The notes under the pieces: generated by a model | Told to the model about the DNA's origin: nothing | The model's input: only the letters and a program-made list of their open reading frames with translations | Database searches by the model: none | NCBI GenBank assembly: GCA_943704525.1 | Contig: CALSCQ010002590.1 | Span: forward strand, 1 to 29,372 | DNA from: Pigoraptor vietnamica | Lineage: Eukaryota; Opisthokonta; Filasterea | Length of the DNA: 29,372 nt | Direction of reading: 5' to 3' | Program-made: the position numbers and the translations under genes | In this document: positions 19,144-29,372 of the stretch, piece by piece | How the letters are laid out: each line of letters starts with the position of its first letter | Position numbering within the stretch: the stretch's first letter is position 1

Positions 19144-22100
19144 CTACATGGGCTCCGTAAAGTCGGTGAAGTTGAGCGTCGCCTCGTTGATGTACGTCTT
19201 CACAGCCGACGGCCCGCCGTTCGACGTGACGACGAGCGTCCCGAGCACAGCCAGCATGTCACGCTTGCCGAGATCCCGGCCGAGGAGGTCTTCGAGGACC
19301 AGCGTGAGGCTGAGGTCGCGGTGCCAGAGGGCCACGCCCGTTTTGGACTGAATGAGGGGTGGTAGCAAATTTTAATCAGATTGAACGAATGCGGAACTAA
19401 CACGTAAATATATGCAATTTGGGGTAACAGCAATTTCGAGTACAGAACATAGTCACTATGGTATAATAATGAGAGGAACATGGGACGCAATTGTTGGAGT
19501 CAAAGCAACAATTGGGCCTTGGCTTTGTTCGCACGTGAAAAAACAAAATAAGGCCCACCTGGTCCACTTTGCCGACGTCCACGCCAAGAAACTTTCGCAC
19601 GACCCACGCGCGAGTGTAAAGAAGGCTCTTCACGGACCCCGAGTCGTTCACAGTGTACTGCACGCAGCGTACGCAATGTCAACTCCATAACCAGCCAGCC
19701 ACACAACGAGAAAGGTGCAGATCTAGCCGATTCCATGCCGATTGCAGAACAAGCCAACCACACAAAAAAACAAAGGAACAGCCACTGCGCATCTGGCCGA
19801 TTGAATGCCGATTGCAGAACCAGCCAACCACACAAAAAACCAAAAGGAAAGCCACTGCGCATCTAGGCGACCGACATAATTCGCGCGCAGTGTTGCGAGT
19901 TGCACGGGCAACGCACCAATGGACAGGCGTCAACAATGACAAGCCGCGATTCCGTTACGACGGACGTCTCTGGATCCGTCCACGCAGCGGTTATCCATAT
20001 CACGCTGGACGAGACGCCCTCGGCACTCGCCACGGCTGCAAGGGGCGCCGCCTTCGACGCGACGTTCACTCCGGTCACGCGCGCAAGCCCCGCGGGATCG
20101 GATGAGGTGCCAGCAAAGGCGGCAAGACAGGCTTTCGACGACTGGATTGCATGCAAGGTACAATCATCAGCATTTTAAAATTCACACCAGCCAATGCAGC
20201 AATATAAAGTCAATACACGGCGAGCACACGTACCGACGGCCGCGTGGCCTGCAGGATCGCCGCGAGGATGCCGACTAGCTGCGATGGCTTCGTGACGGTC
20301 GCTACAGACGCGACTGGCCCTGTGGGCGCACCATCCGTACTGCCCGCCTGGCGCTCAACGGGGGGAGCCGCGCTCGCAAAGCGAAGGGCGTCGAGGAGGT
20401 CCGTGACGCCGGATGCGCCCGCGCTGACCACAGGCGAATCGTCGTCGTCGGCCACGGCCGCCTTCGCCAGGTTCAGCGCCGACACCGTCACCTCGGGCAC
20501 GCCGCGCACGCTGCCATCAGCTGGTTCGAAGATGCGGCGTATGGCGTGTGTGAGGATCCCTTCCGACTCGACGCCTGACGACGCCAGGGGCGTTAGCAGC
20601 GACATGTACTGCGCCTCCTGCGCCGCAGGGTCGCCCGCCTGCGTCACAAGACACACGCGGCCAGGCGCGGCGCGAATTTTGCCCGCAACGCGCTCCCCAA
20701 GACTGACGCGGAGGTGCGCGCGGGCCAGCGCACGGGCGGCCTGATCGTTCTCCACCGCCGGCGCCGAAAGCGCACGCTCGCGCTCTTCCGCAAGCGTGCG
20801 CGACACGCGGGCGACGAAGGCAGCGAGGTACTGGTCCTTGCCCTGCGGTTCGGCAGGGGTGTAGAGCTGCCGCTGCTGGTGTGCGGGCCCCGTCACGTTC
20901 AACTTCTTCCACTCGTCCAGCGAGCGCGAGGCGTAGAGCGCCGTCAGCTCGGCGTCGGCGCGCAGCTTGACAATGTCCTCGCGCTTCAGCTCGACCTCCG
21001 CGCGGCGCCCCGCGGCCCACTGCTGCAGCGCCATCACCTGCCGGGGCACGGTCCACTTGAAATCCTCGAACGTGCGCGCGATGTTCTCCTTCGCCTGCCG
21101 CAGCTCCTTCATGCGCGCCTCGTGCTTCTTCTTGAGCTTCGCGTGCTGCTGCTTCGCCTTCGCAACGACGTCCTCCATCTTCCGCTTGCTAATCTTGTTC
21201 GCATCCAGCAGCCGCTTGGCCTCCTCAACCTCTCCCTCCAATAACCCCAGCGCAGACGCAAGGTTCGCCGCCGCCTGCTGCATCTGCGCCGCATTCGTCG
21301 CCGTGTCCGCTGCGAACCGGCGCGATCGGTCGGCGAGCGATCGGTCGATGGCGGCCTGGTCCTCGGCCAATTTCTGGTCCAATTTCGCCTCTTCGGCGGC
21401 GAGCTTCTCCTGCATCTTGAGCGCGCGCGCCAGCATCGCCTCCCTCTGGACGGTCGCGCAGTGGAAGCGGACGTTCAGGTCCTCCTGGTACCGAAAGTGG
21501 CGCACGTAGTTCGAGTAATACGCCTCGATCCAGTCGTCGCTGGCATCCACGCGGATGATGCCGCCGCGCGGGCAAGTGATCGTCGACAGGGCTATGCAGC
21601 TGTTGAATGCAAAGCGGCTGCGTCCGCCCTGCGCAGCAACGCAGTGCCCGCGGTCCATACGTTGCACGAGCAGCCAGCTGTCGCTCGCGCCGTCCTCCCC
21701 GCGGCACAGCGACAGGGACGGCGCGACGGCCTGGCACAGGCACACCGTGGGGCACTTGTGCGGCGGGAAGTTCGGCCATATGCGGACGGGATTTTCGGCA
21801 TCGCCAAACGCCTGGAGGCAAGTGAAGAGCTCGGGCTTCTCGGTGGGCGCCGCTGCGACGCGCGACTTGAGCGATTTGGCAATGTCGGCGTAGCGAAGTG
21901 TGCTGCGGCAGTGGATGCGGGATGAGGGGTAGGGCAAGGGTCCGTGTTAGGTGGCCGACCAATAGACTAGCCATGTTCACAGCAATCGTACACGCATAGC
22001 CCGACCCTAACCCATACGCGCCCTAACCCTAACCGACCTCATCGTCTCGGCGTAGTTGGACATCCGCGGGGAGATGGCGGCCACCATGACGACGCGCGAG

Positions 22101-23790
22101 TTGGAGCCCACGAGCGACTCCTTGAGCACCATCGTCAGCTTCGAGTCACGGTACGGCACGGGCTTGCCCTCGACGATTGCGCTGATGCACGAATTGAGAA
22201 CGGTCAGCGACTTGTTGATCTTGCGCGATTCCAGCTGCCGCGCGGCGACCTCCTCTGCGTTCACGCGCCCCTCCGCCGGCATCACGTTCAGCCGCTCGCT
22301 GCCGGCAAGGTCCACGAGGAAGAGCTTGTTGGTTCGCCGCGCCTCCGACTTGTCTCGGTGGCGGCGGTGCAGCCGAACCTGCGCATTGTTGTTGTGTTAT
22401 GCGCAAAGCGAGTATAGAGGGGAGAGAGCCGCAGCTTCCGACGCATGGGACCACACGGACCTGCAAAATGGTGTGGGCACGGGACGACGTTGCGTTGTAC
22501 TCTGTGGCGGCGACTGTGCAGTGGGACCGGCCCTGCTGCAACAGCTCGCGGAGGTGCGCATGGCTGGTGATGGTGCGCACGTCGCCGTTGGAAATTTCGA
22601 GCACGCCGTTCACCTCTCGAATAAAGAGTTGCCTGTTGGAACATGCAGACACCATGAATGAGACCGAAGGGATAGAACGCAGCCTAAATTGTCGGGCCAA
22701 TAAATCGCATTTAGGAGTAAAACGCAGCCTAAGTTGTCGGGCCAACAAATCGCCATGTGAGAGTTGCAATGGTGCCCGGAGTGCCACTTGCCTCTTCTCT
22801 CCGTGTTGAACCCCAAGGAGATCCTGCACCTTCCCGTTGTAGATCTGCAAAGCACGCCCACGCAGCTTAGAATTCACAATACAATGAATGGGCGCCACGC
22901 CATGACCCTACAAGGGCATGTTGTAACACGGCCCCGGATGCTGCCCGGAAAGCCAAAACACATCGAGGGCAGCGGGCGCGCGAATCGCAGGCAAATGCCA
23001 CGCGGGCGCACCTCGAACATCATGAAGTCCATTTCGTATGTCCACTCCTTTCCTGCGCTCGCCTCCACGCGGCGGTAGAGCTCCTCGAGGATGCGCGGCA
23101 CAAGGCCACGGTCGTCGGGCGTGCCGTACATCGTGTACGTCTTGCCTGTGGGGACGTATTAATCAGGGGGTGGATTGGCGCAGTAACGTCGCACACACGC
23201 ACAACACGCACAGCACACACACCACGCACAACACAAATGAACACGCTTAGGCGCACGGCACGCGGCGATGCCCCACCTGACCCCGTCTGTCCGTAGGCGA
23301 AGAGGCAGACGTTGACGCCGTCAAAGGCGTTCTGGATGGCGTCCTGGCCGAGAATGGCGTGGACATTCTCCTGCGAAATGTACGGCGCGTTGCTGCCGCC
23401 CTTGCGGTCGTGGCTCCAGAACGAGTAGTGGAAGCTGCGGGCGATTGCAGGCGGTCAGGAAAACACACGTTAGGCTCACACAGCGACACACATCCACTTC
23501 TCCATTGCGAAATCCGCTGCCACAGCCAACACATACACTCACACTTGGGGCAACCCACGACGGAAAGCCCTCACGCTTCAAACAATCTGCCATCCCCCAC
23601 GCTGCCGTGCGCACCTGAACTCGTCGTCGCGGCCCGTGTCGGGGTTCTTGACAATCGTCTTGTTGCCGTGCATGCGCACAATGGAAATCTCATTCGCCGC
23701 GCGCTCCTTCTCGTCGAAATTGCGCACGCGGGTCACCACGAGCGCCTCGACATACATGCCCGCCACCCGTTGGTGGTACTGCGAAGCCAT
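19144..23790 (-). CDS. Kinesin with N-terminal motor; possibly the C-terminal half of a STAND fusion
   Basis: Microtubule motor. Exons: 23790-23615, 23434-23277, 23145-23012, 22844-22792, 22632-22461, 22378-22038, 21902-20234, 20141-19917, 19657-19559, 19347-19144. Phases agree, giving 1076 aa from MASQ. The motor (about 14-360) has P-loop GQTGSGKT (107-114), switch I NATSSRAH (220-227), switch II DLAGSER (254-260), INKSLTVLNSC, VPYRDSKLT and STLRYADIAKSL. Its order and FHYSFW motif resemble kinesin-3. A Cys-rich region follows (about 375-500; a degenerate FHA-like fold is possible but unproven), then a long coiled coil (about 520-710) and an unrecognised C-terminal domain. The canonical switch I SSRSH reads SSRAH. 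Intron 22791-22633 is GC-AG. The ATG lies in CCATGGCTTCGCAG, which also reads as a 3' splice site; using it at 23779 joins the protein in frame to the STAND gene 12 nt upstream. Confidence 0.85.
19684..19870 (-). repeat. 70-bp minisatellite in kinesin intron 8
   Basis: Two full and one diverged partial units of period 70 bp fill most of the intron 19916-19658. The anchors ATCTAGCCGA (19721), ATCTGGCCGA (19791) and ATCTAGGCGA (19861) are spaced exactly 70 bp, with CAGCCAACCACACAAAAAA shared between the later units. Frames through it give repeated FLCGWLV-type peptides that are not genes. Confidence 0.85.
22005..22034 (-). repeat. Telomere-like TTAGGG units in a kinesin intron
   Basis: On the minus strand the intron 22037-21903 begins GTCGGTTAGGGTTAGGG and has a further GGGTTAGGGT eight bases on (plus-strand CCCTAA at 22005, 22021 and 22027). 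They sit directly behind the 5' splice site of the exon encoding the end of the motor. Confidence 0.8.
22676..22753 (-). repeat. 33-bp near-perfect direct repeat in a kinesin intron
   Basis: Segments 22676-22708 and 22721-22753 match at 31 of 33 positions, separated by 12 bp, inside the GC-AG intron 22791-22633. The unit begins AACGCAGCCTAA on the plus strand. Confidence 0.85.
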
Positions 23791-23802
23791 GGGGCGATGC
23801 GG

Positions 23803-26800
23803 TCACACACACGTCATCTGCAACGCTCGCTGGCAGTGTGGGTAAGACGCGCTGAGCAATGCGCAACGCACCGGCAGCTCCCTTTGCGCCCTCGGAAACA
23901 CGCCGCCGCTGTACGAGCGCATTTCGATCTCAAGACGTTCGGAAAAGTAGCGTGCCAGTCGCTGGTGGTAAGTGCCGTAGTCCCTGTAGCGCTCGCGGAT
24001 GGCCACCGCGAGTTGCCTGCGAATGGGCGAGTCGGAGTGTCACGTGCCGCCCACGGCATCACAGCATACGAGCGCACAAGATCGCGTTGCTCTTCACAAA
24101 TGGCAAAGAAAAAAAAGTCGCTCAAATGGACACGACGACAAGGGAACATGTAGCGAAGTGCGCAACGGGAATCGCTCACAGCAAAGTGAGCCGCACACTC
24201 ACCGGTGGAAGAGATCCAGCCGGCCCTCGCCGCGCGTGCCCGCCTCCTCAATGGGGCGCAAATAGGCGCGCAAATCGACGAGGAACTTGGACCACGCGCC
24301 CGGTGAGCACGCGAGGATGGCGAGGGCCTCCGACTCGAGCAGACCCGCGCGCACGCAGACGAGGAGGCACAGCGCGTCCTTGACGAGCGCTGCGCCGTGA
24401 TCTGTCTCCCACCGCACGATCACGCCCACGAGAAGCTTGGCGACGGTCGCGGGCATGCCGGCAATGGCACTGTCGAAGCTATCGTAGTGGCCGTAGAGGG
24501 CGAGCTCCTGGCACGCAATCTTGAGGTAGAGGGGAAGTCCCGACGACTCCTTCTCGACGATCGCGCGCATCTGCGGCGCCGAAAGCGTCTTGCGCTGCAC
24601 GCCGAGCATCGCCGTGACAATTTCCTCGCGCTCCGCCGGAGTGAGCAGACCAAGGTGCTGCGTGGGGAGCCCCATCCGCACGCCCGACAGCTGCGAGGCG
24701 TGGCCCACGACGGTACTCACGGCCACGCGCACGCCCGCCGGCAGCACGGACGGCAACCAGTCGAGCGAGCTTGCGTCGAAAAGTTCGTCCAGCTGATCCA
24801 CGGCATCGATGAGCAGATGCACGGGCACCCTGCGTCCGGACATGGCGGCGAGGGCGTCGGCAAACGCCGCGCACAGGTCGCGGAAGTCGCACGCGTCGTC
24901 GTCCGCGAGGGCATCCGCCGCGTCTCCCAACAAACGAGCACGCTCTCGCAAAAAGCGCCGCAAGAGAAGGTCGACGCTGGTAGACTCCGGGCCGGCGCCG
25001 ACAAAGTGCACGTGCGTGAAGGGGGCGCCCCAGTCGCCGCCGGTACGCACGGATGCGTCGTTTAGGAGGCGGTTGGCGACAGCGGCCATCACGGTGGACT
25101 TGCCCGCGCCAGACTCTCCAATAAGCATGAGGGGTGGGGAGGCCTCGTCGGGGGCGCGCGCAAAGTACGAGACGACGGCGTCCACGGCCTGCGGGCGCTC
25201 GACAGAGTGCACGAGCAGTTCTGGGAGGGGAGCGGACATGCAGAACGCATCAGTGCGTGCGATGCTAGGGATCGGTGACAAACATACAGAAGGCATCAGT
25301 GCGTTTGAGATGCACGTGCACGCAAAGAGGACTGCTCTCCCACGTTTCGTCTGAACGACACAAGAACACTAGAGGGCATAGAGATCCGTTTCACACAGGG
25401 CGCTGCACACGCACCGCGAACGCGCCGGTCGTGTGCCGCGCGCACAATGTCGTGCTGGTCGACTCCCTCGGCCGCAGCGCCAATTTCGCTCTTCGGGAAC
25501 ATGGTGGCGATGCTGCCCCACAAATTCGCAATCACGCTCTCGGCGAAGGCGTCGAGGTCGCCCACCATCGGCTTCATGTCCACTATGCCGCGCCACGAGC
25601 ACGTGTACCTGCGCAGAAGCGCGCGCGTGAGTGTGTGTGAGAGAGTGTGTGTGTGTGTGTGTGTGAGTGTGCGTGTGAGCGACACGTGACATTGTGTTGC
25701 GAGTCCGCCTTTGAGCCAGAGCCACGAAGAGAATAGCAGGAGCTATCATGAAACGTACGGCGTGGCTGGGATGCCGGGAAGCGCTGCGATGGCGTCCTTG
25801 AGCTCCGCGAGCAGTGGCTCATGCCCCGAGGCGCACTGGAAGTCGTCGTACACGCGTCGCGTCTCCTCAGTGTCCCTCCTGGGAGCAGAGGGAAAAGAAA
25901 CGACCGTGTGAGACACAACGGCGCATGCCCCTCAGCAGTCGTACCCAATACAGCCATCCGATCTGCCCACAATACAACGCGGCTCAAAACAAGGCTACAC
26001 GAAAAGCAAACGCAGCCATCATTTCCACATGCAAAACGTCGCACGAGGCAACCCACAGTTTGCGGAAGTCGTCCCGTTGCATGAACGCGGGGTCCCTGAG
26101 GTAGAAGAACGCGCGCCGAGGGGCGTGCTCCGCGCCCTCGGACAGCGGGGGATCGAGCGACGGGTGCTGCAGGGCCCCGTAGAACATCTCGAGGTGCGTG
26201 ATCGAACGCCCCGTAAACGCGCTCTCGGCAAACCAGAACCGCTCGTCGTTGGTCGGGAGATTGTAACAGTTGGGAACTGCCGGAGGGCACCAGCCGTACC
26301 TTTGTTGCGCGACGCATAAGTGGCGTGGAGCAAGCATGTGCGAGGCGAAGTAATGGCACTTAGGCATACGGCGCACTCCCGCTGATACGAACACGCATGA
26401 CACGCGAAGAATACTGGCAACAGGTGCAGTCGGCGAGAGACGGCACCCGCAAGATGACGGAGCACAGTGTCACGTGCCTCTCGCCCACAATCCCGATGAA
26501 GAACGTGGACTTGTCGATTTCGTTCAGGCAGACGAGGGCGCTCGTGTTGACCTCGGACTCAAGGCGCACGCCCCAGCGCAGGTCGACAGGAATCACCTGT
26601 TAGCCACGGCGTTGCGTCAGGGTTAGAGCAGGCCACATGCACGAAAGAAATTTCACGAGCGAGACATGCCCTCCCCCCCCCCCCCCCCCCCCCCCCTCAA
26701 CGAAGATGATGGTGTGTCGCATAACAGACGCAACCTGGCCCACCTGTACGCGCCGGCTGGCACACATCTCGTTGAGCCGGGGGAACACAAACCGCGTGAG

Positions 26801-29092
26801 CACATCGCGCTCGCCGTGCATGTCCGCAAAGCAGCTGCTGATAAACGCATACAGCGTCACCCAGCCCGTCTGCGGGTCTCTTCGGGGCAGCGACGAGTAC
26901 ATCGGTGGCACGCGCCCCTTGCCATAGGGCACGTGACACTCGTAAGGAACAGACGCGGTCGGGACCGCCGTCACGCCGACGCCGCCTGTTTGCTCCGCAC
27001 CCTCCGCCGCCTCACTTGCCGCATTCAGCGCCGACAGAGACATGCTGGTCGAACGGCGCTGCAGCCGCCGCTGCAGCACGTCTGCAGGTGCGCTCGTCGC
27101 CTCCACTTGCTCGTCTTCAATGTCGAGGTCGATGGCCGCAATGAGATCGGCCACGCGATCCCCGAGGGTCGAGCCGTCAGCGAGGCTCGTTTCGCTTCCC
27201 GCGCGGCTGCTCTCGTTGCTGTCGGAGGAAAGCAGCCGCGCGTCCTCGCCGCTGTCGTCGCGCACCAGCGAGGACTCGGCATGGGATGCGCCCCGAGGCC
27301 CCGGATGTCCCGCAGCCACCAGCTCGGCCGTTGCCAGCAGATTGTCGATGGACCCCGGCGCGTCACTGAGCGACCCGCGCGACGCCCCGTGCGCAGCCGC
27401 ATGCGCACCCTCCGCCGCACCGCCCGTACGCGCAGAGAGCGCCAGGTAAGCGTCCGCGGCGCCGATAATTTTCCCCACGGCGTCCGCCGCATGCACCGCG
27501 TCGCCTATTGTCGCGTCCGCCGTTGCCGTGGCGACAGCGAATGCCAGGCTGCTCTCGCTGCCCACCGCCGAAAGCGCGCTTGCGTCGGGCAAGTCCACGT
27601 CGGCCGCAGCCGTGAGCGTCTCTGCGCGCTCAATGGTGCGCTCGGCGTCTGCGAGAAAGCCGTCGTCCTGCGCGCCCTCCAGCTCGTCGTCGAGCGAATC
27701 GGCACTCTCGCTCCGCCGCAGCACCTCACTGCACTCGCCCAGTGTCGCCGCCAAGTCCACGCTGGATGCACCCTCGTCTGCATTGTCCACGTGACCATCA
27801 GGATCGCGGGGACCCTCGTCTTCTGCGCCAAAGTCCAGCCCACCCTCGGCCAATCCATCGACCGCCATTGCGCCGTCCTCCCACTCATCGTCCGCAGCCA
27901 CTTCCCCAGAGCGCGCCTCCAGGGCACCCTCGCCGGACGCCTGTTCACCGGCGCCGTGCGAAAGCAGCGCATTGTCCCGTGAGTCGCCCTGCTCGTCCGT
28001 GCCTTCGCCCGCCCCCTCGGCTTCAAAATCGTCCGCATACACACCGCCTCCTGCCGCCGCAGCCGACGCCCTCTGGCCAATCACAGGCAGACGGGCGGTG
28101 CCAGTCGGCAGACTCCCTGTGCTCCCGGCTGCTCCGCTGCCGGCGCCGTGCGCGATGGGCGGCAGCACGGCGTGGCTGGATCCGCGCACCTGGTGTTGTG
28201 GGGACGACACGCGCGGCGCACCACGGAGCTGCTCAAGGCCGGAGGGACGCGCTGACGGCCCTTCCGAGGTACCGCCCGTGCGCACGTAACCCATGGCGGA
28301 CGATGCCCGCGGGGGCAGCGGGGAGGGCGCGTCGCGCTTCATGGAAAGGCGCGAGAGGCTGCCGTGCCGCACGCTCGGCAGGGCGTCATCAACAGCACTC
28401 GTCGCTGCGGGAGGTCTGTGCGTCGCAGATGCGGCCGTGCCAATCGGCGGTAGCACCGGACGCAGCGTAACATCCTCCGGCACGTGCGCGGGGAGCGCGA
28501 CAACCGACGGCGTGGTCGGTGGCCGAGCCAGCACGACGGCCGTAGAGCTTCCACGTTCAGCCGAGGGTGGTCGAGGGTCCGGCAGTGGCATCGCGCTGAT
28601 TCCACGCAAGGACGACGAAGAACTCAGGATGCGCGCTGGCGATTCCACCCTAGCACTGTCGCTCCTGGATGTCCCCACATCACTCGAAACGACCGACGCG
28701 CTTCGGTCACTGCGGGCCTGTGTGCCACTGCTGCGAAGCGTCTGCACTTGCGCCTGCAGCTCGGCAACAGCCCGCTCAAGCGCACTCACCGCCGCGACAC
28801 TGCCGTCGCGCTCCTCTTCAAGCGCCCGCAGCGTGCGCTCTGCGGCGCTCTTCGCCTCCTCCGCAACCCTCGCGCGCCCATCGGCACCCTTCGCGCTCGC
28901 CTCCGCCTCGCGCAGCCGCCGCTCATCCTCGTCCCGCTGTCGTCGCAGTGCAGCCAGCTCCGCTTCCACGGACGATCCGCGCGCGTCCGCGTCCTTCAGG
29001 CGGCGCGAGAGAGCCTCGACTGCCTCCTCAGCGCGCCGCAGTCGCTCCGCAAGCTCGGGGTCCGGCTGCGGGGCGCTCGAGCCGGCCCCCAT
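23803..29092 (-). CDS. DUF4062-NACHT STAND ATPase (TEP1/NPHP3/NWD1 class) with coiled-coil N-terminus
   Basis: Exons: 29092-26744, 26596-26478, 26299-26057, 25878-25759, 25608-25415, 25220-24203, 24016-23872; 1396 aa to the last donor. MGAGSS fits an N-myristoylation motif. A coiled coil spans about 14-125, then an acidic, Ser/Ala-rich disordered linker to about 740. DUF4062 (about 747-900) has FISSCFADMHGERD, VDLRWGV, CLNEID, GERYGWCPP and SITHLEMFYG. The NACHT P-loop is GESGAGKS (1043-1050), followed by THVHFVGAGPEST, Walker B-like LLIDAVDQLD (1134-1143), SGLPLYLKIACQELALYG and LDLFHRQLAVAIRERY. STAND proteins are nucleotide-driven assembly switches. Intron 26477-26300 is GC-AG; it is forced by GERYGW across the junction and by phase. 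No WD40 or TPR sensor follows. Unspliced, the frame stops at 23803; spliced at 23871/23779 it enters the kinesin gene, giving about 2468 aa. Confidence 0.85.
26673..26696 (-). repeat. C24 homopolymer (G24 on the gene strand) in STAND intron 1
   Basis: Twenty-four consecutive C in intron 26743-26597. On the gene strand this is a G24 run, a potential G-quadruplex between donor and acceptor. Translated in frame it gives poly-Gly, an artefact of reading through the intron. Confidence 0.9.
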
Positions 29093-29372
29093 CGGCAGTG
29101 CGATCAGGGCACGATGCCCCTCACTCGCACGCTGCCGCTCTCTCCGTCTCCTTCGCGCGCGTCGAGAGAGACGTGCCCGGAGGGTTTCCGTTGTGAATAT
29201 GCCGTTTGTAAATCAAAATTCCAATTTCTGCATAGTAACCGCGCAGCCATGGGGCCTTACCGACCAAGGGTCTTTACAGCAAGTGCCCTGATCCATCCAT
29301 CCGAGTGGACGTCTTGCTATGCTATTCTAACCCACTACTTTACTCGGGACGCAAAAAAAAAAAAAAGCCCAC
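29093..29372 (-). promoter_or_regulatory. Upstream region of the STAND gene
   Basis: These 280 bp to the window edge should hold the promoter and 5' UTR of the minus-strand STAND gene. The stretch nearest the gene is GC-rich (Arg-codon-rich in all frames). From about 29190 it becomes AT-richer, ending in an A14 run near 29353. No defined element is recognised. Confidence 0.4.

Noticed and set aside
26666-29291. Plus-strand frames of 438 and 332 codons opposite the STAND gene
   Set aside because: Compositional shadows (Ser/Arg- and Arg/His-rich) of the GC-rich minus-strand first exon, which starts with a clean ATG and ends in the conserved DUF4062 motif.
1-29372. CRISPR arrays, bacterial operons, rRNA, integrases or insertion sequences
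   Set aside because: No regularly spaced palindromic repeats, transposase-like frames or rRNA-like blocks were seen; the spliced genes make the window eukaryotic nuclear DNA.

Overview
This window looks like the nuclear genome of a unicellular eukaryote (protist). The genes are GC-rich and broken by many short introns of about 80-320 nt. Most introns are GT-AG with donors such as GTGCGT, GTGAGT and GTGGGT, and at least three are GC-AG. TG/CA microsatellites fill many introns, vertebrate-type TTAGGG units occur inside one intron, and a textbook AATAAA polyadenylation signal is visible. The proteins (TRAPPC11, a GRASP-1-like golgin, a kinesin, a DUF4062/NACHT STAND ATPase) are eukaryote-specific. 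I cannot assign the lineage from sequence alone. All exon models were built by eye from splice-site consensus, reading phase and protein-family conservation.

Layout. The left edge holds the first coding exon of a minus-strand SGNH/GDSL hydrolase (96-143), divergent from a plus-strand ten-exon gene for a GRIPAP1/GRASP-1-like coiled-coil protein (553-3858). A roughly 1 kb spacer follows, then an 18-exon TRAPPC11 gene (4874-11011, 1185 aa). Both plus-strand genes point to endosome/Golgi membrane traffic. From 11.7 to 18.5 kb there is a tandem array of three nearly identical intronless genes, repeating every 2.5 kb. They encode about 583-residue proteins whose N-terminal third carries HET/TIR-like motifs (LSWRWD, WCDFCTVPQ, SRLWTTAE). 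The first copy has a +1 frameshift. Copies 2 and 3 share a short upstream element that copy 1 lacks.

The right 10 kb is all on the minus strand. From 29092 leftwards runs a large protein with a potential N-myristoylation site, a coiled coil, a roughly 600-residue acidic/serine-rich linker, a DUF4062 domain and a NACHT-type P-loop ATPase of the TEP1/NPHP3/NWD1 class. Only 12 nt separate its unspliced stop from the ATG of a kinesin gene with a complete motor, coiled coil and C-terminal domain. A 93-nt phase-0 GT-AG intron can join the two in frame, and the joint recreates the ELPYH motif expected at that point of the STAND family. The most interesting reading is a single roughly 2468-residue STAND-ATPase/kinesin fusion: a motor controlled by, or carrying, an NLR-like switch.

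The HET-like array and the STAND protein are both of architectures used in cell-death or innate-immune-like signalling in other organisms, so the 11.7-29.1 kb segment is the accessory-looking part of the window. That functional link is inference only.
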